NCBI GenBank assembly: GCA_027345905.1
Contig: DAIETC010000038.1
Span: 1 to 10,640 of the forward strand
Source of the DNA: Kineosporiaceae bacterium
GTDB lineage: Bacteria > Actinomycetota > Actinomycetes > Actinomycetales > Angustibacteraceae
Direction of reading: 5' to 3'
DNA: 10,640 nt
Part shown: one piece after another, positions 1-6,441 of the stretch
Layout of the letters: each line of letters begins with the position of its first letter
Position numbering within the stretch: position 1 is the first letter of the stretch
Translations under genes and position numbers: made by a program
Notes under the pieces: generated by a model
Databases searched by the model: none
Seen by the model: the letters and a program-made list of their open reading frames with translations, nothing else
What the model was told of the DNA's origin: nothing

Positions 1-126
1 TTGCTCTGGCAGAGCGCGCACAGCGAGTTCTACTTCTGCGAGGCCTACTGGCCGGACTTTCGCAAGGTGGACTTCCTGCGCGCGCTGCGGGCGTACGCCC
101 AGCGTGAGCGCCGCTTCGGCGCGTAA
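1..126 (+). CDS. uppS: Isoprenyl (cis-prenyl) transferase, C-terminal fragment
   Basis: Only the last 41 residues are in the window; the gene begins upstream. They read in frame from base 1 to a TAA at 124-126. The tail carries the pattern LLWQSAHSEFYF, then WPDF, then DFLRALRAYAQRERRFG. This is the typical end of the undecaprenyl/decaprenyl diphosphate synthase family, in which the SE.YF and WPDF residues lie near the homoallylic substrate and dimer interface. The enzyme condenses isopentenyl diphosphate onto an allylic diphosphate to make the cis-polyprenyl carrier lipid for peptidoglycan and cell-wall glycans. Actinobacteria often have two paralogues (Rv1086 and Rv2361c in M. tuberculosis); proximity to phoH2 suggests the Rv1086-like copy, but that is inference. 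The stop codon lies inside a 21-bp exact tandem duplication that supplies a second in-frame TAA at 145-147. Confidence 0.85.
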   Translation: MLWQSAHSEFYFCEAYWPDFRKVDFLRALRAYAQRERRFGA

Positions 127-151
127 GACGGCCGCTTCGGCGCGTAAGACG
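110..151. repeat. Exact 21-bp tandem duplication spanning the uppS stop codon
   Basis: Bases 110-130 and 131-151 are identical, head to tail. The unit begins GCCGCTTCGG and ends GTAAGACG. It contains the last five codons of uppS and its TAA. Because 21 is a multiple of three, the second copy provides another TAA in the same frame at 145-147. Two similar duplications occur at the ends of phoH2 and of the DUF2156 gene. Confidence 0.95.
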
Positions 152-153
152 TG

Positions 154-296
154 CGCCGGCCGGGGCAGGACCCGGCGTGTCGTGGCAGGTCCCACGAGGG
201 TGGCGCGTAACGTCGAAGGCGCACCCGGGGCCAGTCCCGGGCAACCTGACCCGCCGGTGAGACCAGGCGCTGTGCCTGGCAAGGGGGCTTCGCGAA
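154..296 (+). promoter_or_regulatory. Structured 5' leader of phoH2 (possible cis-regulatory RNA)
   Basis: The gap between uppS and phoH2 holds several short stems: 154-159 with 172-177; 181-185 with 192-196; 198-206 with 219-226 (eight pairs with one bulged G); 225-229 with 236-240; and 263-268 with 274-279, just before the Shine-Dalgarno sequence. Some exclude one another. GGTC at 188-191 can pair with GACC at 261-264, which would break both the 181-196 and the 263-279 hairpins. Along the strand lie CACGAG (194-198), GGCAACC (240-246), GGTGAGACCAGG (256-267) and GGCAAG (278-283). These blocks occur in the same order in SAM-IV riboswitches, but the intervening stems differ. No open frame for a small protein exists here. 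A riboswitch is a hypothesis only. Confidence 0.3.
281..287 (+). promoter_or_regulatory. Shine-Dalgarno site of phoH2
   Basis: AAGGGGG lies nine bases before the GTG at 297 and supports that start. It follows directly after the ccaggc/gcctgg hairpin at 263-279, so leader folding could affect ribosome access. Confidence 0.6.
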
Positions 297-1592
297 GTGA
301 CCACGGATCGCCGTACGTTCGTGCTCGACACCTCGGTACTTCTGTCCGACCCGCGTGCCATGCTGCGCTTCGCCGAGCACGAGGTGGTGCTGCCGGTCGT
401 GGTGGTGACCGAGCTGGAGGCCAAACGGCACCACCCCGAGCTGGGCTACTTTGCCCGCCAGGCGCTGCGCCTGCTCGACGACCTGCGGATCGAGCACGGT
501 CGGCTGGACGCCCCGCTGGACCTGGACGGCGGTGGCACGCTGCGGGTCGAGCTGAACCACACCGACCCCATGTGCCTGCCAGCAGGGTTCAGGCTGGCCG
601 ACAACGACACCCGGCTGCTCGCGGTGGCCAAGAACCTCTCGGACGAGGGCCGCAGGGTCACCGTCGTCAGCAAGGACCTGCCGATGCGGGTCAAGGCCTC
701 GGCGGTCGGTCTGGTGGCCGAGGAGTACCAGGCCGAGCTGGCGGTGGACTCGGGCTGGACCGGCATGGCCGAGCTGGAGGTCGGAGCGCAAGACGTCTGC
801 GAGCTGTACGACACCGGACGCGTCGACCTTGCCGAGGCCCGCGACCTGCCCTGCCACACCGGTTTGGTGCTCGTCTCCCCGCGCGGCAGCGGGCTGGGCC
901 GGGTCAGCCCCGACAAGTCGGTGCGCCTGGTCCGCGGTGACCGGGACGCGTTCGGACTGCACGGTCGCAGCGCCGAGCAGCGCATCGCCCTCGACCTGCT
1001 GCTCGACCCGGACATCGGCATCATGAGCATGGGCGGGCGGGCCGGCACCGGCAAGAGCGCGCTGGCGCTGTGCGCCGGCATCGAGGCGGTGATGGAGCGT
1101 CGCCAGCACCGCAAGGTGATCGTCTTTCGCCCCCTGTACGCCGTGGGCGGGCAGGACCTCGGGTACCTGCCGGGCAACGAGGCGGAGAAGATGGGCCCGT
1201 GGGCGCAGGCGGTCTTCGACACCCTCGGCGCGCTGGTGTCCAGCGAGGTCGTGGAAGAGATCATGGACCGCGGGATGCTCGAGGTGCTGCCGTTGACGCA
1301 CATTCGCGGGCGTTCGCTGCACGACGCGTTCGTGATCGTGGACGAGGCACAGTCGCTGGAGCGCAACGTGCTGCTGACGGTCCTGTCGCGGGTGGGGCAG
1401 AACTCCAAGGTGGTGCTGACCCACGACGTGGCCCAGCGCGACAACCTGCGGGTGGGGCGGCACGACGGTGTCGCCGCCGTGATCGAGGCGCTCAAGGGGC
1501 ACCCGTTGTTCGCCCACGTCACGCTGACCCGCTCCGAGCGCTCACCGATTGCCGCGCTGGTGACCGAGCTGCTCGAGGGCCTGGACGTGTAA
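297..1592 (+). CDS. phoH2: PhoH2-like protein: PIN ribonuclease domain fused to PhoH ATPase
   Basis: 431 residues from a GTG preceded by AAGGGGG. The N-terminal half is a PIN domain. It has FVLDTSVLLSDP with the acidic D11, the E39 pair, DNDTRLLAVA with D102 and D104, and VVSKDLPMRVKA around D127; these are the usual metal-binding acidic residues. The C-terminal half is the PhoH ATPase: Walker A GGRAGTGKS at 246-254, Walker B VIVDEAQ at 346-352, and RSERSP near 412. In mycobacteria this fusion is a sequence-specific RNA helicase and ribonuclease, reported as the toxin of a PhoAT-PhoH2 pair. Here no PhoAT-like small frame is seen upstream, so regulation may lie in the structured leader instead. 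Length is normal for the family (about 430-450). It is a single gene between uppS and the transglycosylase-like gene. Confidence 0.92.
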   Translation: MTTDRRTFVLDTSVLLSDPRAMLRFAEHEVVLPVVVVTELEAKRHHPELGYFARQALRLLDDLRIEHGRLDAPLDLDGGGTLRVELNHTDPMCLPAGFRLADNDTRLLAVAKNLSDEGRRVTVVSKDLPMRVKASAVGLVAEEYQAELAVDSGWTGMAELEVGAQDVCELYDTGRVDLAEARDLPCHTGLVLVSPRGSGLGRVSPDKSVRLVRGDRDAFGLHGRSAEQRIALDLLLDPDIGIMSMGGRAGTGKSALALCAGIEAVMERRQHRKVIVFRPLYAVGGQDLGYLPGNEAEKMGPWAQAVFDTLGALVSSEVVEEIMDRGMLEVLPLTHIRGRSLHDAFVIVDEAQSLERNVLLTVLSRVGQNSKVVLTHDVAQRDNLRVGRHDGVAAVIEALKGHPLFAHVTLTRSERSPIAALVTELLEGLDV

Positions 1593-1617
1593 GCGAGCCG
1601 GCCCGGACGTGCAAGCG
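1578..1617. repeat. Imperfect 22-bp-period tandem duplication spanning the phoH2 stop codon
   Basis: Bases 1578-1595 recur at 1600-1617 with 16 of 18 identical. Both differences are T to C. The second one changes the phoH2 stop TAA (1590-1592) into CAA in the downstream copy. This looks like an older duplication of the kind seen intact at 110-151 and 6334-6377. Confidence 0.7.
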
Positions 1618-1638
1618 GGGATTTGGCAGATGGCCACC

Positions 1639-1676
1639 GTGGGGGGCAGGCTAGCGCCCTGACAGCCCCACCTGCC
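1639..1676 (+). terminator. Possible hairpin downstream of phoH2
   Basis: GTGGGG at 1639-1644 can pair with CCCCAC at 1666-1671, with an inner CAGG/CCTG stem. Alternatively GGCAGG at 1645-1650 pairs with CCTGCC at 1671-1676. There is no T-run, as is common in high-GC actinobacteria. It could terminate phoH2 transcription or be part of the next gene's leader. The rest of 1593-1731 shows nothing else recognisable. Confidence 0.3.
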
Positions 1677-1731
1677 GAGGGCGCCCGCACGCCTGGCCGT
1701 GATCCGGCCGCGCCGGATCGAGAGGTCGTTC

Positions 1732-2472
1732 GTGAAGCACCGCGCCGAGCCGCGCCCGCGGCGTCTGCCCACGTCAGTCAAGCGCCGCGCGTCGCTGAGC
1801 CGGGCATCGGCGTACGGCTTGAAGGGCATCAGCCTCGTCGTCACGATCGCGGCCGGCGTTGCCGTGTCCACCGGATCGGCGATGAACCCCTCGGCCGCGC
1901 CGCACACGGCCCTTGAGTCCGCATCGAACGGCGCTCGCCCCGACGCCGCCAGCGCAGCGCCGGGCGCCCGAGCCTGGCCCGGACACGGGCCCTACGGCGC
2001 GGCGTACCGGGGAATGGCAAGTGGTCCCCTGCTGAGTGGGGCGACCCAGCCGGCCGCCGAGACCGACCCGCAGGAGCAGATCCGTCGCGCCGTCGCCGCA
2101 CGAGCCCAGGCGCAAGGCCGAGCCCGGGCCCTGCGGGTCAGCCGCGACCGCGAGCGGGCCCGGCTGGCCGACCTGGACCCGCGCGTGGTGGCCCGTCAGC
2201 TGGCGGCGCTTCGGGGCTGGGGCGCGACCCAGTTCTCGTGCCTGGACTCGCTCTGGACCAAGGAGAGCGGCTGGAGCCACACCGCCGACAACCCGTCGTC
2301 CAGCGCCTTCGGGATCCCGCAGGCGCTGCCCGGGTCGAAGATGGCGGCGGCCGGCCCGGACTGGCGCACCAACCCGGTGACCCAGGTGCGCTGGGGTCTG
2401 GGCTACATCGCCGCCTCGTACGGCACACCCTGCGCCGCCTGGGCGCACAGCCGGTCCAACAACTGGTACTGA
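1732..2472 (+). CDS. Exported lytic-transglycosylase/lysozyme-like protein
   Basis: 246 residues if started at the GTG at 1732, which has GAGAGG (1720-1725) six bases upstream. A GTG at 1699 would add 11 residues but lacks such a site. The N-terminus is very basic, followed by a hydrophobic stretch at about 32-50 that fits a signal peptide or anchor. A low-complexity Ala/Pro/Gly linker runs to about 110, and a charged, probably coiled region spans 112-147. The C-terminal 85 residues are the conserved part: SLWTKESGWSHTADN, with E178 in the position of the catalytic glutamate, then SAFGIPQALPGSKM and a closing WAHSRSNNWY. This matches the actinobacterial transglycosylase-like, aggregation-promoting-factor C-terminal domain. 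C170 and C234 could form a disulfide. It probably acts on peptidoglycan outside the membrane; the exact bond cut is unknown. It is convergent with fumC, with only 14 bases between the stops. Confidence 0.8.
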   Translation: MKHRAEPRPRRLPTSVKRRASLSRASAYGLKGISLVVTIAAGVAVSTGSAMNPSAAPHTALESASNGARPDAASAAPGARAWPGHGPYGAAYRGMASGPLLSGATQPAAETDPQEQIRRAVAARAQAQGRARALRVSRDRERARLADLDPRVVARQLAALRGWGATQFSCLDSLWTKESGWSHTADNPSSSAFGIPQALPGSKMAAAGPDWRTNPVTQVRWGLGYIAASYGTPCAAWAHSRSNNWY

Positions 2473-2486
2473 ACGCCGAGCCGTCC

Positions 2487-3890
2487 TCAGCGCGGCGGCC
2501 GGGTCATCTTCAGCACGTCCAGCGCCGCGTCCAGTTGTTCCACGGTGAGGTCGCCGCGCTCGACGAAACCGAGGTCGAGCACCGTCTGGCGGATCGTCGT
2601 CCGTTCGGCGACGGCCTGCTTGGCGACCTTGGCCGCGGCCTCGTACCCGATGAAGCGGTTCAGTGGTGTGACCACCGAGGGTGAGCTCTGCGCCAGTTCG
2701 CGGCAGTGCTCGACATCGGCGACCAGACCGTCGATGCAGCGCTCGGCCAGCAGCCGGGTGGCCGACGTCAGCAGCCGCAACGACTCCAGGATCGCCCGGC
2801 CCATGACCGGCATCATGACGTTCAGCTCGAAATTGCCGGACGCGCCCGCAAACGTCACCGCGGCGTCGTTACCGATCACCTGCGCGCACACCATGAGGGT
2901 GGCCTCGGGGAGCACCGGGTTCACCTTGCCGGGCATGATGCTGGAGCCGGGTTGCAGGTCGGGCAGGTGCAGCTCGCCCAGGCCGGCGCGGGGGCCGGAC
3001 CCCATCCAGCGCAGGTCGTTTCAGATCTTGACCAGGCCGACCGCGACCGTGCGCAGCTGCCCGGAGAGCTCGACCAGCGCGTCGCGAGCGCCCTGCGCCT
3101 CGAAGTGGTCACGCGCCTCACGAACGGGCAGCCCCGTCGTCCGGGCAAGGTCGGCCACCACGGCGGCCGCGAAGCCGGGGGGCGTGTTGATGCCCGTGCC
3201 GACGGCGGTGCCGCCCAGCGCGAGCTCGCCAAGACGCGGCAGGGTCGACTCCAGCCGCTCGATCCCGTAGCGCATCTGCGCGGCGTAGCCGGCGAACTCC
3301 TGGCCCAGGGTTACGGGGGTGGCGTCCATCAGGTGCGTGCGGCCGGCCTTCACCACGTCCTGGAAGTCCGCAGCCTTGCGCTGCAACGACTCCACGAGCT
3401 GCTGCAGGGCCGGGACCAGGTCGTTGACCACCCCGCTGGTGGCGGCCAGGTGCAGGCTGGTGGGGAACGTGTCGTTGCTGGACTGCGAGGCGTTGACGTG
3501 GTCGTTCGGGTGCACCGGGCGGCCCAGCCGGCGGGTGGCCAGGGTGGCGAGCACCTCGTTGACGTTCATGTTCGTCGAGGTGCCCGAACCGGTCTGGAAG
3601 ACGTCGATCGGGAACTGGTCGTCCCAGCGGCCGGCGAGCACCTCGTCGACCGAGTCGGCAATCGCGCTCGCGAGGTCAGCGGGAACGACCCCAAGGTCGG
3701 CGTTGACCCGGGCCGCCGCGCCCTTGATCCGAGCCAGGGCATGCACCTGTGCGAGTTCGACGCGCGTGCCGGAGATCGGGAAGTTCTCGAGGGCCCGCTG
3801 GGTCTGGGCCTGCCAGATCGCGTCGGCGGGCACCTGGACCTCGCCCATCGTGTCGTGCTCGACGCGGTACCGGGGCGTGTCGTTGGTCAT
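2487..3890 (-). pseudogene. fumC: Class II fumarate hydratase interrupted by an in-frame TGA
   Basis: The minus strand encodes a full-length class II fumarase (467 codons; about 465-475 in the family) that closely resembles M. tuberculosis Fum in one reading frame. It converts fumarate to malate in the TCA cycle as a cytoplasmic homotetramer. Visible signatures are TGSGTSTNMNVNEV (100-113), SQSSNDTFPT (135-144), GRTHLMDATPVTLGQE with H186, and the signature GSSIMPGKVNP (315-325) with catalytic S317 and K322/N324. Codon 290, plus-strand 3021-3023, is TGA. The family normally has Ala or Cys there (KIANDLRW or KICNDLRW). If read as stop, the 289-residue fragment lacks the SS loop and the downstream part lacks H186. 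No other damage is visible, so a sequencing error, a very recent mutation or readthrough are all possible. The start is ATG at 3890; GTG at 3896 sits six bases from AAGGGG (3903-3908) and is the better-spaced alternative. Confidence 0.88.
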
Positions 3891-3902
3891 GAGCACATCG
3901 TG

Positions 3903-3908
3903 CCCCTT
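3903..3908 (-). promoter_or_regulatory. Shine-Dalgarno site of fumC
   Basis: On the minus strand this reads AAGGGG. It lies 12 bases before the ATG at 3890 and six before an in-frame GTG at 3896, so it bears on which start is used. The 59-base gap to the divergent kinase gene must hold both promoters; no convincing -10 or -35 was seen there. Confidence 0.45.
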
Positions 3909-3949
3909 GCGCACTTGGCGCTGGAACGCCGGCCCGTGAAGATGGCCAG

Positions 3950-4633
3950 ATGAACGAGCCGACGAGCTGGCACGCCCTGGTGCAGCGCGCCGGCGTACTT
4001 GCCGACACCCGCGCCGACGCGGTGTCTCGGCCCGTGCTGGGCATCACCGGGGCCCCAGGGGCGGGCAAGTCCACCCTCGGCGCGGCGCTGGTCGCCGACC
4101 TGCGCACCAGCGGGCGCCGGGTCGCGCTCGTCGGCATGGACGGCTTCCACCTCGCCCAGGCCGAGCTCGAGCGCCTCGGGCGGGCCGAGCGCAAGGGCGC
4201 GCCCGACACGTTCGACGCGGACGGGTTCGTCATCTTGTTGCGCCGGCTGCGGCTGCGCGAGGCACGAACGGCCTACGCGCCGGCCCTGCGCCGTGACCTG
4301 GAGGAGCCGGTCGCCGCTTCGGTGCCCGTCGAGCCCGGCGTCGACCTGGTCGTCACCGAGGGCAACTACCTGCTGCTGGACGACGAGCCGTGGGCGCAGG
4401 TGCAGCCGCTGCTGGAGGAGTGCTGGTATCTCGACCTGCCCGACTCGGTGCGCCGCGAGCGCCTCGCCAAGCGCCATCAGGCGCACGGCCGCTCGAGCCG
4501 TCAGGCCTGGGAGCGCGCCCTGGGCAGCGACGAGCAGAACGCCCAGCTGGTCACCGCCTGCCGCGCCCGCGCCGACCTGGTCGTCACCGCACCCGGGTTC
4601 GTGCCGCCTTCGGATGGTTCGGCCCCTCACTAG
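3950..4633 (+). CDS. P-loop kinase of the phosphoribulokinase/uridine kinase type (nucleoside/nucleotide kinase family)
   Basis: 227 residues. Walker A GITGAPGAGKSTL occupies 31-43. It is followed by LVGMDGFHL (61-68), then RKGAPDTFDADGF (81-93), VTEGNYLLL (135-143) and the lid-like KRHQAHGRS (174-182). These are the conserved blocks of the PRK/URK-like kinases often annotated as nucleoside/nucleotide kinase family protein (relatives of E. coli YggC). It transfers the ATP gamma-phosphate to a small hydroxylated substrate. The substrate (nucleoside, sugar or pantothenate-like) cannot be told from sequence. No strong Shine-Dalgarno precedes the ATG; GAAG at 3938-3941 is the only candidate. Its TAG stop overlaps the apparent -10 box of the next gene, which begins ten bases later on the same strand. 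Confidence 0.82.
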   Translation: MNEPTSWHALVQRAGVLADTRADAVSRPVLGITGAPGAGKSTLGAALVADLRTSGRRVALVGMDGFHLAQAELERLGRAERKGAPDTFDADGFVILLRRLRLREARTAYAPALRRDLEEPVAASVPVEPGVDLVVTEGNYLLLDDEPWAQVQPLLEECWYLDLPDSVRRERLAKRHQAHGRSSRQAWERALGSDEQNAQLVTACRARADLVVTAPGFVPPSDGSAPH

Positions 4634-4643
4634 ACTCGGCGCC
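4609..4643 (+). promoter_or_regulatory. Leaderless-type promoter of the DUF2156 gene, overlapping the kinase stop
   Basis: TAGACT at 4631-4636 fits the actinobacterial -10 pattern TANNNT and ends seven bases before the ATG at 4644. Transcription would therefore begin at or next to the start codon. TTCGGA at 4609-4614, 16 bases further up, is a weak -35. No Shine-Dalgarno is present, which agrees with a leaderless transcript. The first three bases of the -10 are the TAG stop of the kinase gene. Confidence 0.5.
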
Positions 4644-6344
4644 ATGTCGGCGTCCCCCGAGGCACCAGCCCTGCCTCGGCCGGTCCAGACGCTGCGGCGC
4701 AGCGTTCCCCGTCTGGTCGCCTGGGTCGTTCGCGTGGCCGCAGTGCTGTCGTTGGTCGCCCTGTTCAGCCGCTCGCAGCACCACGAGCGGGGCCGAGTGT
4801 TCGACGCCGTCTCGGCTGGCCTCGCGCTCGCGGTGGCGGTCGCCGCCGCCGGGGTCCTGCTCGTACTGGCCCGAGCCCTGGCCCGGCGCAAGCGGCGCGC
4901 GTGGCGCATCGTGCTGGGCGTCACCCTGCTCGCGGCCGTGCTCTACGGGCGGGCGCGGTTGTGGGAGCCGTTCGCCATGAACGTGGCCATCCTGGTGCTG
5001 CTGGTCTGGACCCGCGCGGAGTTCGTGGCCCAGTCCGAGCCGTCATCGCGGTGGACCGCGTTGCGCGCCGGTCTGCTCACCGGCGCGGTGTCCTTCGGGG
5101 CGGGGATGGCGCTGGTCGGGCGCACTGCGCCGGACGCCGACAGCTGGGCGGTCATCTCGGCGACCCTGGGCGGGCTGTTCGGGTTCGCCCCCGACCTGCA
5201 CTTTCGCCGCCCCGAGCTCGGCGACCTGACTGAGATCGCCCTGAACTCCCTGGGCGTCCTCACCCTCGGTGTCGTGCTCGTGACGTTGCTCGCGCCGCGT
5301 CGCAAACCGGCGGTGCTCGCCGAAGCCGACGAAAGCCGCTTGCGCCAGCTGCTGACCCAGCACGGCGGCGAGGACTCCCTCGGCTACTTCGCGCTGCGCC
5401 GGGACAAGACGGCCATCTTTTCCCCCAGCGGCAAGGCGGCGATCGCCTATCGGGTGATCGGCGGGGTCAGCCTCGCGTCCGGCGACCCGTTGGGCGATCG
5501 CGAGGCGTGGCCAGGCGTCATCGACGCCTGGCTGAACGAGGCGCAGCGGTACGCCTGGGTGCCGGGTGTTCTCGGGGCCAGCCAGCAGGGCGCGCAGGCG
5601 TACGTGCGCGCCGGTCTGGACGCCCTCGAGATCGGCGACGAGGCGGTGCTCGACCTGACCGCGTTCAGTCTGGCCGGACGCGAGATGCGCACGGTGCGCC
5701 AGGCCGTCGGCCGCGTGCAGCGCAGCGGCTACACGGCGCAGGTGCACCGGCAGAGCGAGCTGACCCCCGAGGAGCTCGCCGAGGTGCAGCGCACCGCTCA
5801 GGCGCTGCGGGACGGGGACGTCGAGCGCGGGTTCTCGATGGCCCTGGGCCGGGTGGGTGACCCAGCCGACGGCGACGTGGTGGTGGTGCGCGCCCGCGAC
5901 GGCGCGGGCGCGCTGGTGGCGTTGCTGCTGCTCGTGCCCTGGGGCCCCGACGGGCTGTCGCTGGACCTCATGCGGCGCTCACGAACCAGCGAGAACGGGA
6001 CGATGGAGTTCCTGGTCACCCAGCTCGCCGAGCACGCCGCCGAGCTGGGGGTGCGCCGGCTTTCGCTGAACTTCGCGGTGTTCCGCTCGGCACTGGAGCG
6101 CGGCGCCCAGGTCGGTGCCGGCCCGGTGCTGCGGCTGTGGCGCTCGGTCCTGCTGTGGGCCTCGCGCTGGTGGCAGATCGAGTCGCTCTACCGCGCGAAC
6201 GCCAAGTACAACCCGCAGTGGCTGCCCCGGATGGTCTGCTTCCCCCGGGCGGGCGACCTGCCGACCGTGGCGGTGGCCGCCCTGCAGGCCGAAGCCTTCG
6301 TCGTCCGCCCACGGCTGACCCGCTACCTGCGGCCGTGGCGCTAG
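4644..6344 (+). CDS. Membrane DUF2156 protein, phosphatidylglycerol lysyltransferase (MprF/LysX N-terminal)-like
   Basis: 566 residues from the ATG at 4644. The frame stays open upstream to 3999, but that part only shadows the kinase gene. About six membrane segments are visible, near 24-42, 55-78, 88-102, 110-123, 142-158 and 202-217. A soluble C-terminal domain begins near 225. It opens with GGEDSLGYFALRRDK (241-255), then AYRVIGGVSLASGDPLGD (268-285), and later holds ENGTMEFLV and LNFAVFRSALERG. These are hallmarks of the LPG_synthase_C (DUF2156) GNAT-like fold that moves an aminoacyl group from tRNA to phosphatidylglycerol. M. tuberculosis LysX joins such a region to a lysyl-tRNA synthetase; here there is no synthetase domain. 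A role in modifying membrane lipids, and so resistance to cationic peptides, is inferred from family. The amino acid transferred is unknown. Confidence 0.82.
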   Translation: MSASPEAPALPRPVQTLRRSVPRLVAWVVRVAAVLSLVALFSRSQHHERGRVFDAVSAGLALAVAVAAAGVLLVLARALARRKRRAWRIVLGVTLLAAVLYGRARLWEPFAMNVAILVLLVWTRAEFVAQSEPSSRWTALRAGLLTGAVSFGAGMALVGRTAPDADSWAVISATLGGLFGFAPDLHFRRPELGDLTEIALNSLGVLTLGVVLVTLLAPRRKPAVLAEADESRLRQLLTQHGGEDSLGYFALRRDKTAIFSPSGKAAIAYRVIGGVSLASGDPLGDREAWPGVIDAWLNEAQRYAWVPGVLGASQQGAQAYVRAGLDALEIGDEAVLDLTAFSLAGREMRTVRQAVGRVQRSGYTAQVHRQSELTPEELAEVQRTAQALRDGDVERGFSMALGRVGDPADGDVVVVRARDGAGALVALLLLVPWGPDGLSLDLMRRSRTSENGTMEFLVTQLAEHAAELGVRRLSLNFAVFRSALERGAQVGAGPVLRLWRSVLLWASRWWQIESLYRANAKYNPQWLPRMVCFPRAGDLPTVAVAALQAEAFVVRPRLTRYLRPWR

Positions 6345-6377
6345 CCGGTTTCGCCCGTGGCGCTAGCCGGTTTCGCC
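6334..6377. repeat. Exact 22-bp tandem duplication spanning the DUF2156 gene stop codon
   Basis: Bases 6334-6355 and 6356-6377 are identical, head to tail. The unit begins CGTGGCGCTAG and ends TTTCGCC. It includes the final two codons and the TAG stop (6342-6344). The second copy's TAG is out of frame because the unit is 22 bp. The downstream copy runs into the left arm of the long hairpin at 6376. Confidence 0.95.
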
Positions 6378-6427
6378 GGATTGGGGCAACGACGCATCAC
6401 CGGCGATGCGTAGTTGCCCCAATCCGG
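6376..6427. terminator. Long perfect stem-loop between convergent genes, probable bidirectional terminator
   Basis: Bases 6376-6390 and 6413-6427 form a perfect 15-bp inverted repeat with outer sequence CCGGATTGGGGCAAC. After one G/A mismatch, 6392-6398 pairs with 6405-6411 for seven more pairs around a six-base loop, giving 22 pairs in all. It lies 31 bases after the DUF2156 stop and 14 bases after the pfkB stop on the other strand. There is no T-run on either side. It is the only notable content of the 97-base gap besides the 22-bp duplication. Confidence 0.7.
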
Positions 6428-6441
6428 GCGATCCGGGGCCG

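Noticed and set aside
104..940. 278-codon plus-strand frame overlapping the phoH2 start, considered as a PhoAT-like gene
   Set aside because: It runs far into phoH2 in another frame, is Arg/Gly/Pro rich, and has no ribosome site or recognisable domain.
45..1690. Long minus-strand open frames opposite phoH2 (490 and 414 codons)
   Set aside because: They are antisense shadows of a GC-rich gene with Arg/His/Pro/Gln-rich nonsense composition and no family motifs; phoH2 explains the region.
2990..3023. Selenocysteine insertion at the fumarase TGA
   Set aside because: Fumarases are not known selenoproteins; only a weak four-pair GACC/GGTC stem follows the TGA, and no selenocysteine genes are nearby.
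3999..4643. Upstream extension of the DUF2156 frame through the kinase gene, as a possible fusion
   Set aside because: The translated extension is Arg/Pro/Ser nonsense; the kinase frame carries all the motifs and an ATG with a -10 box marks the real start.
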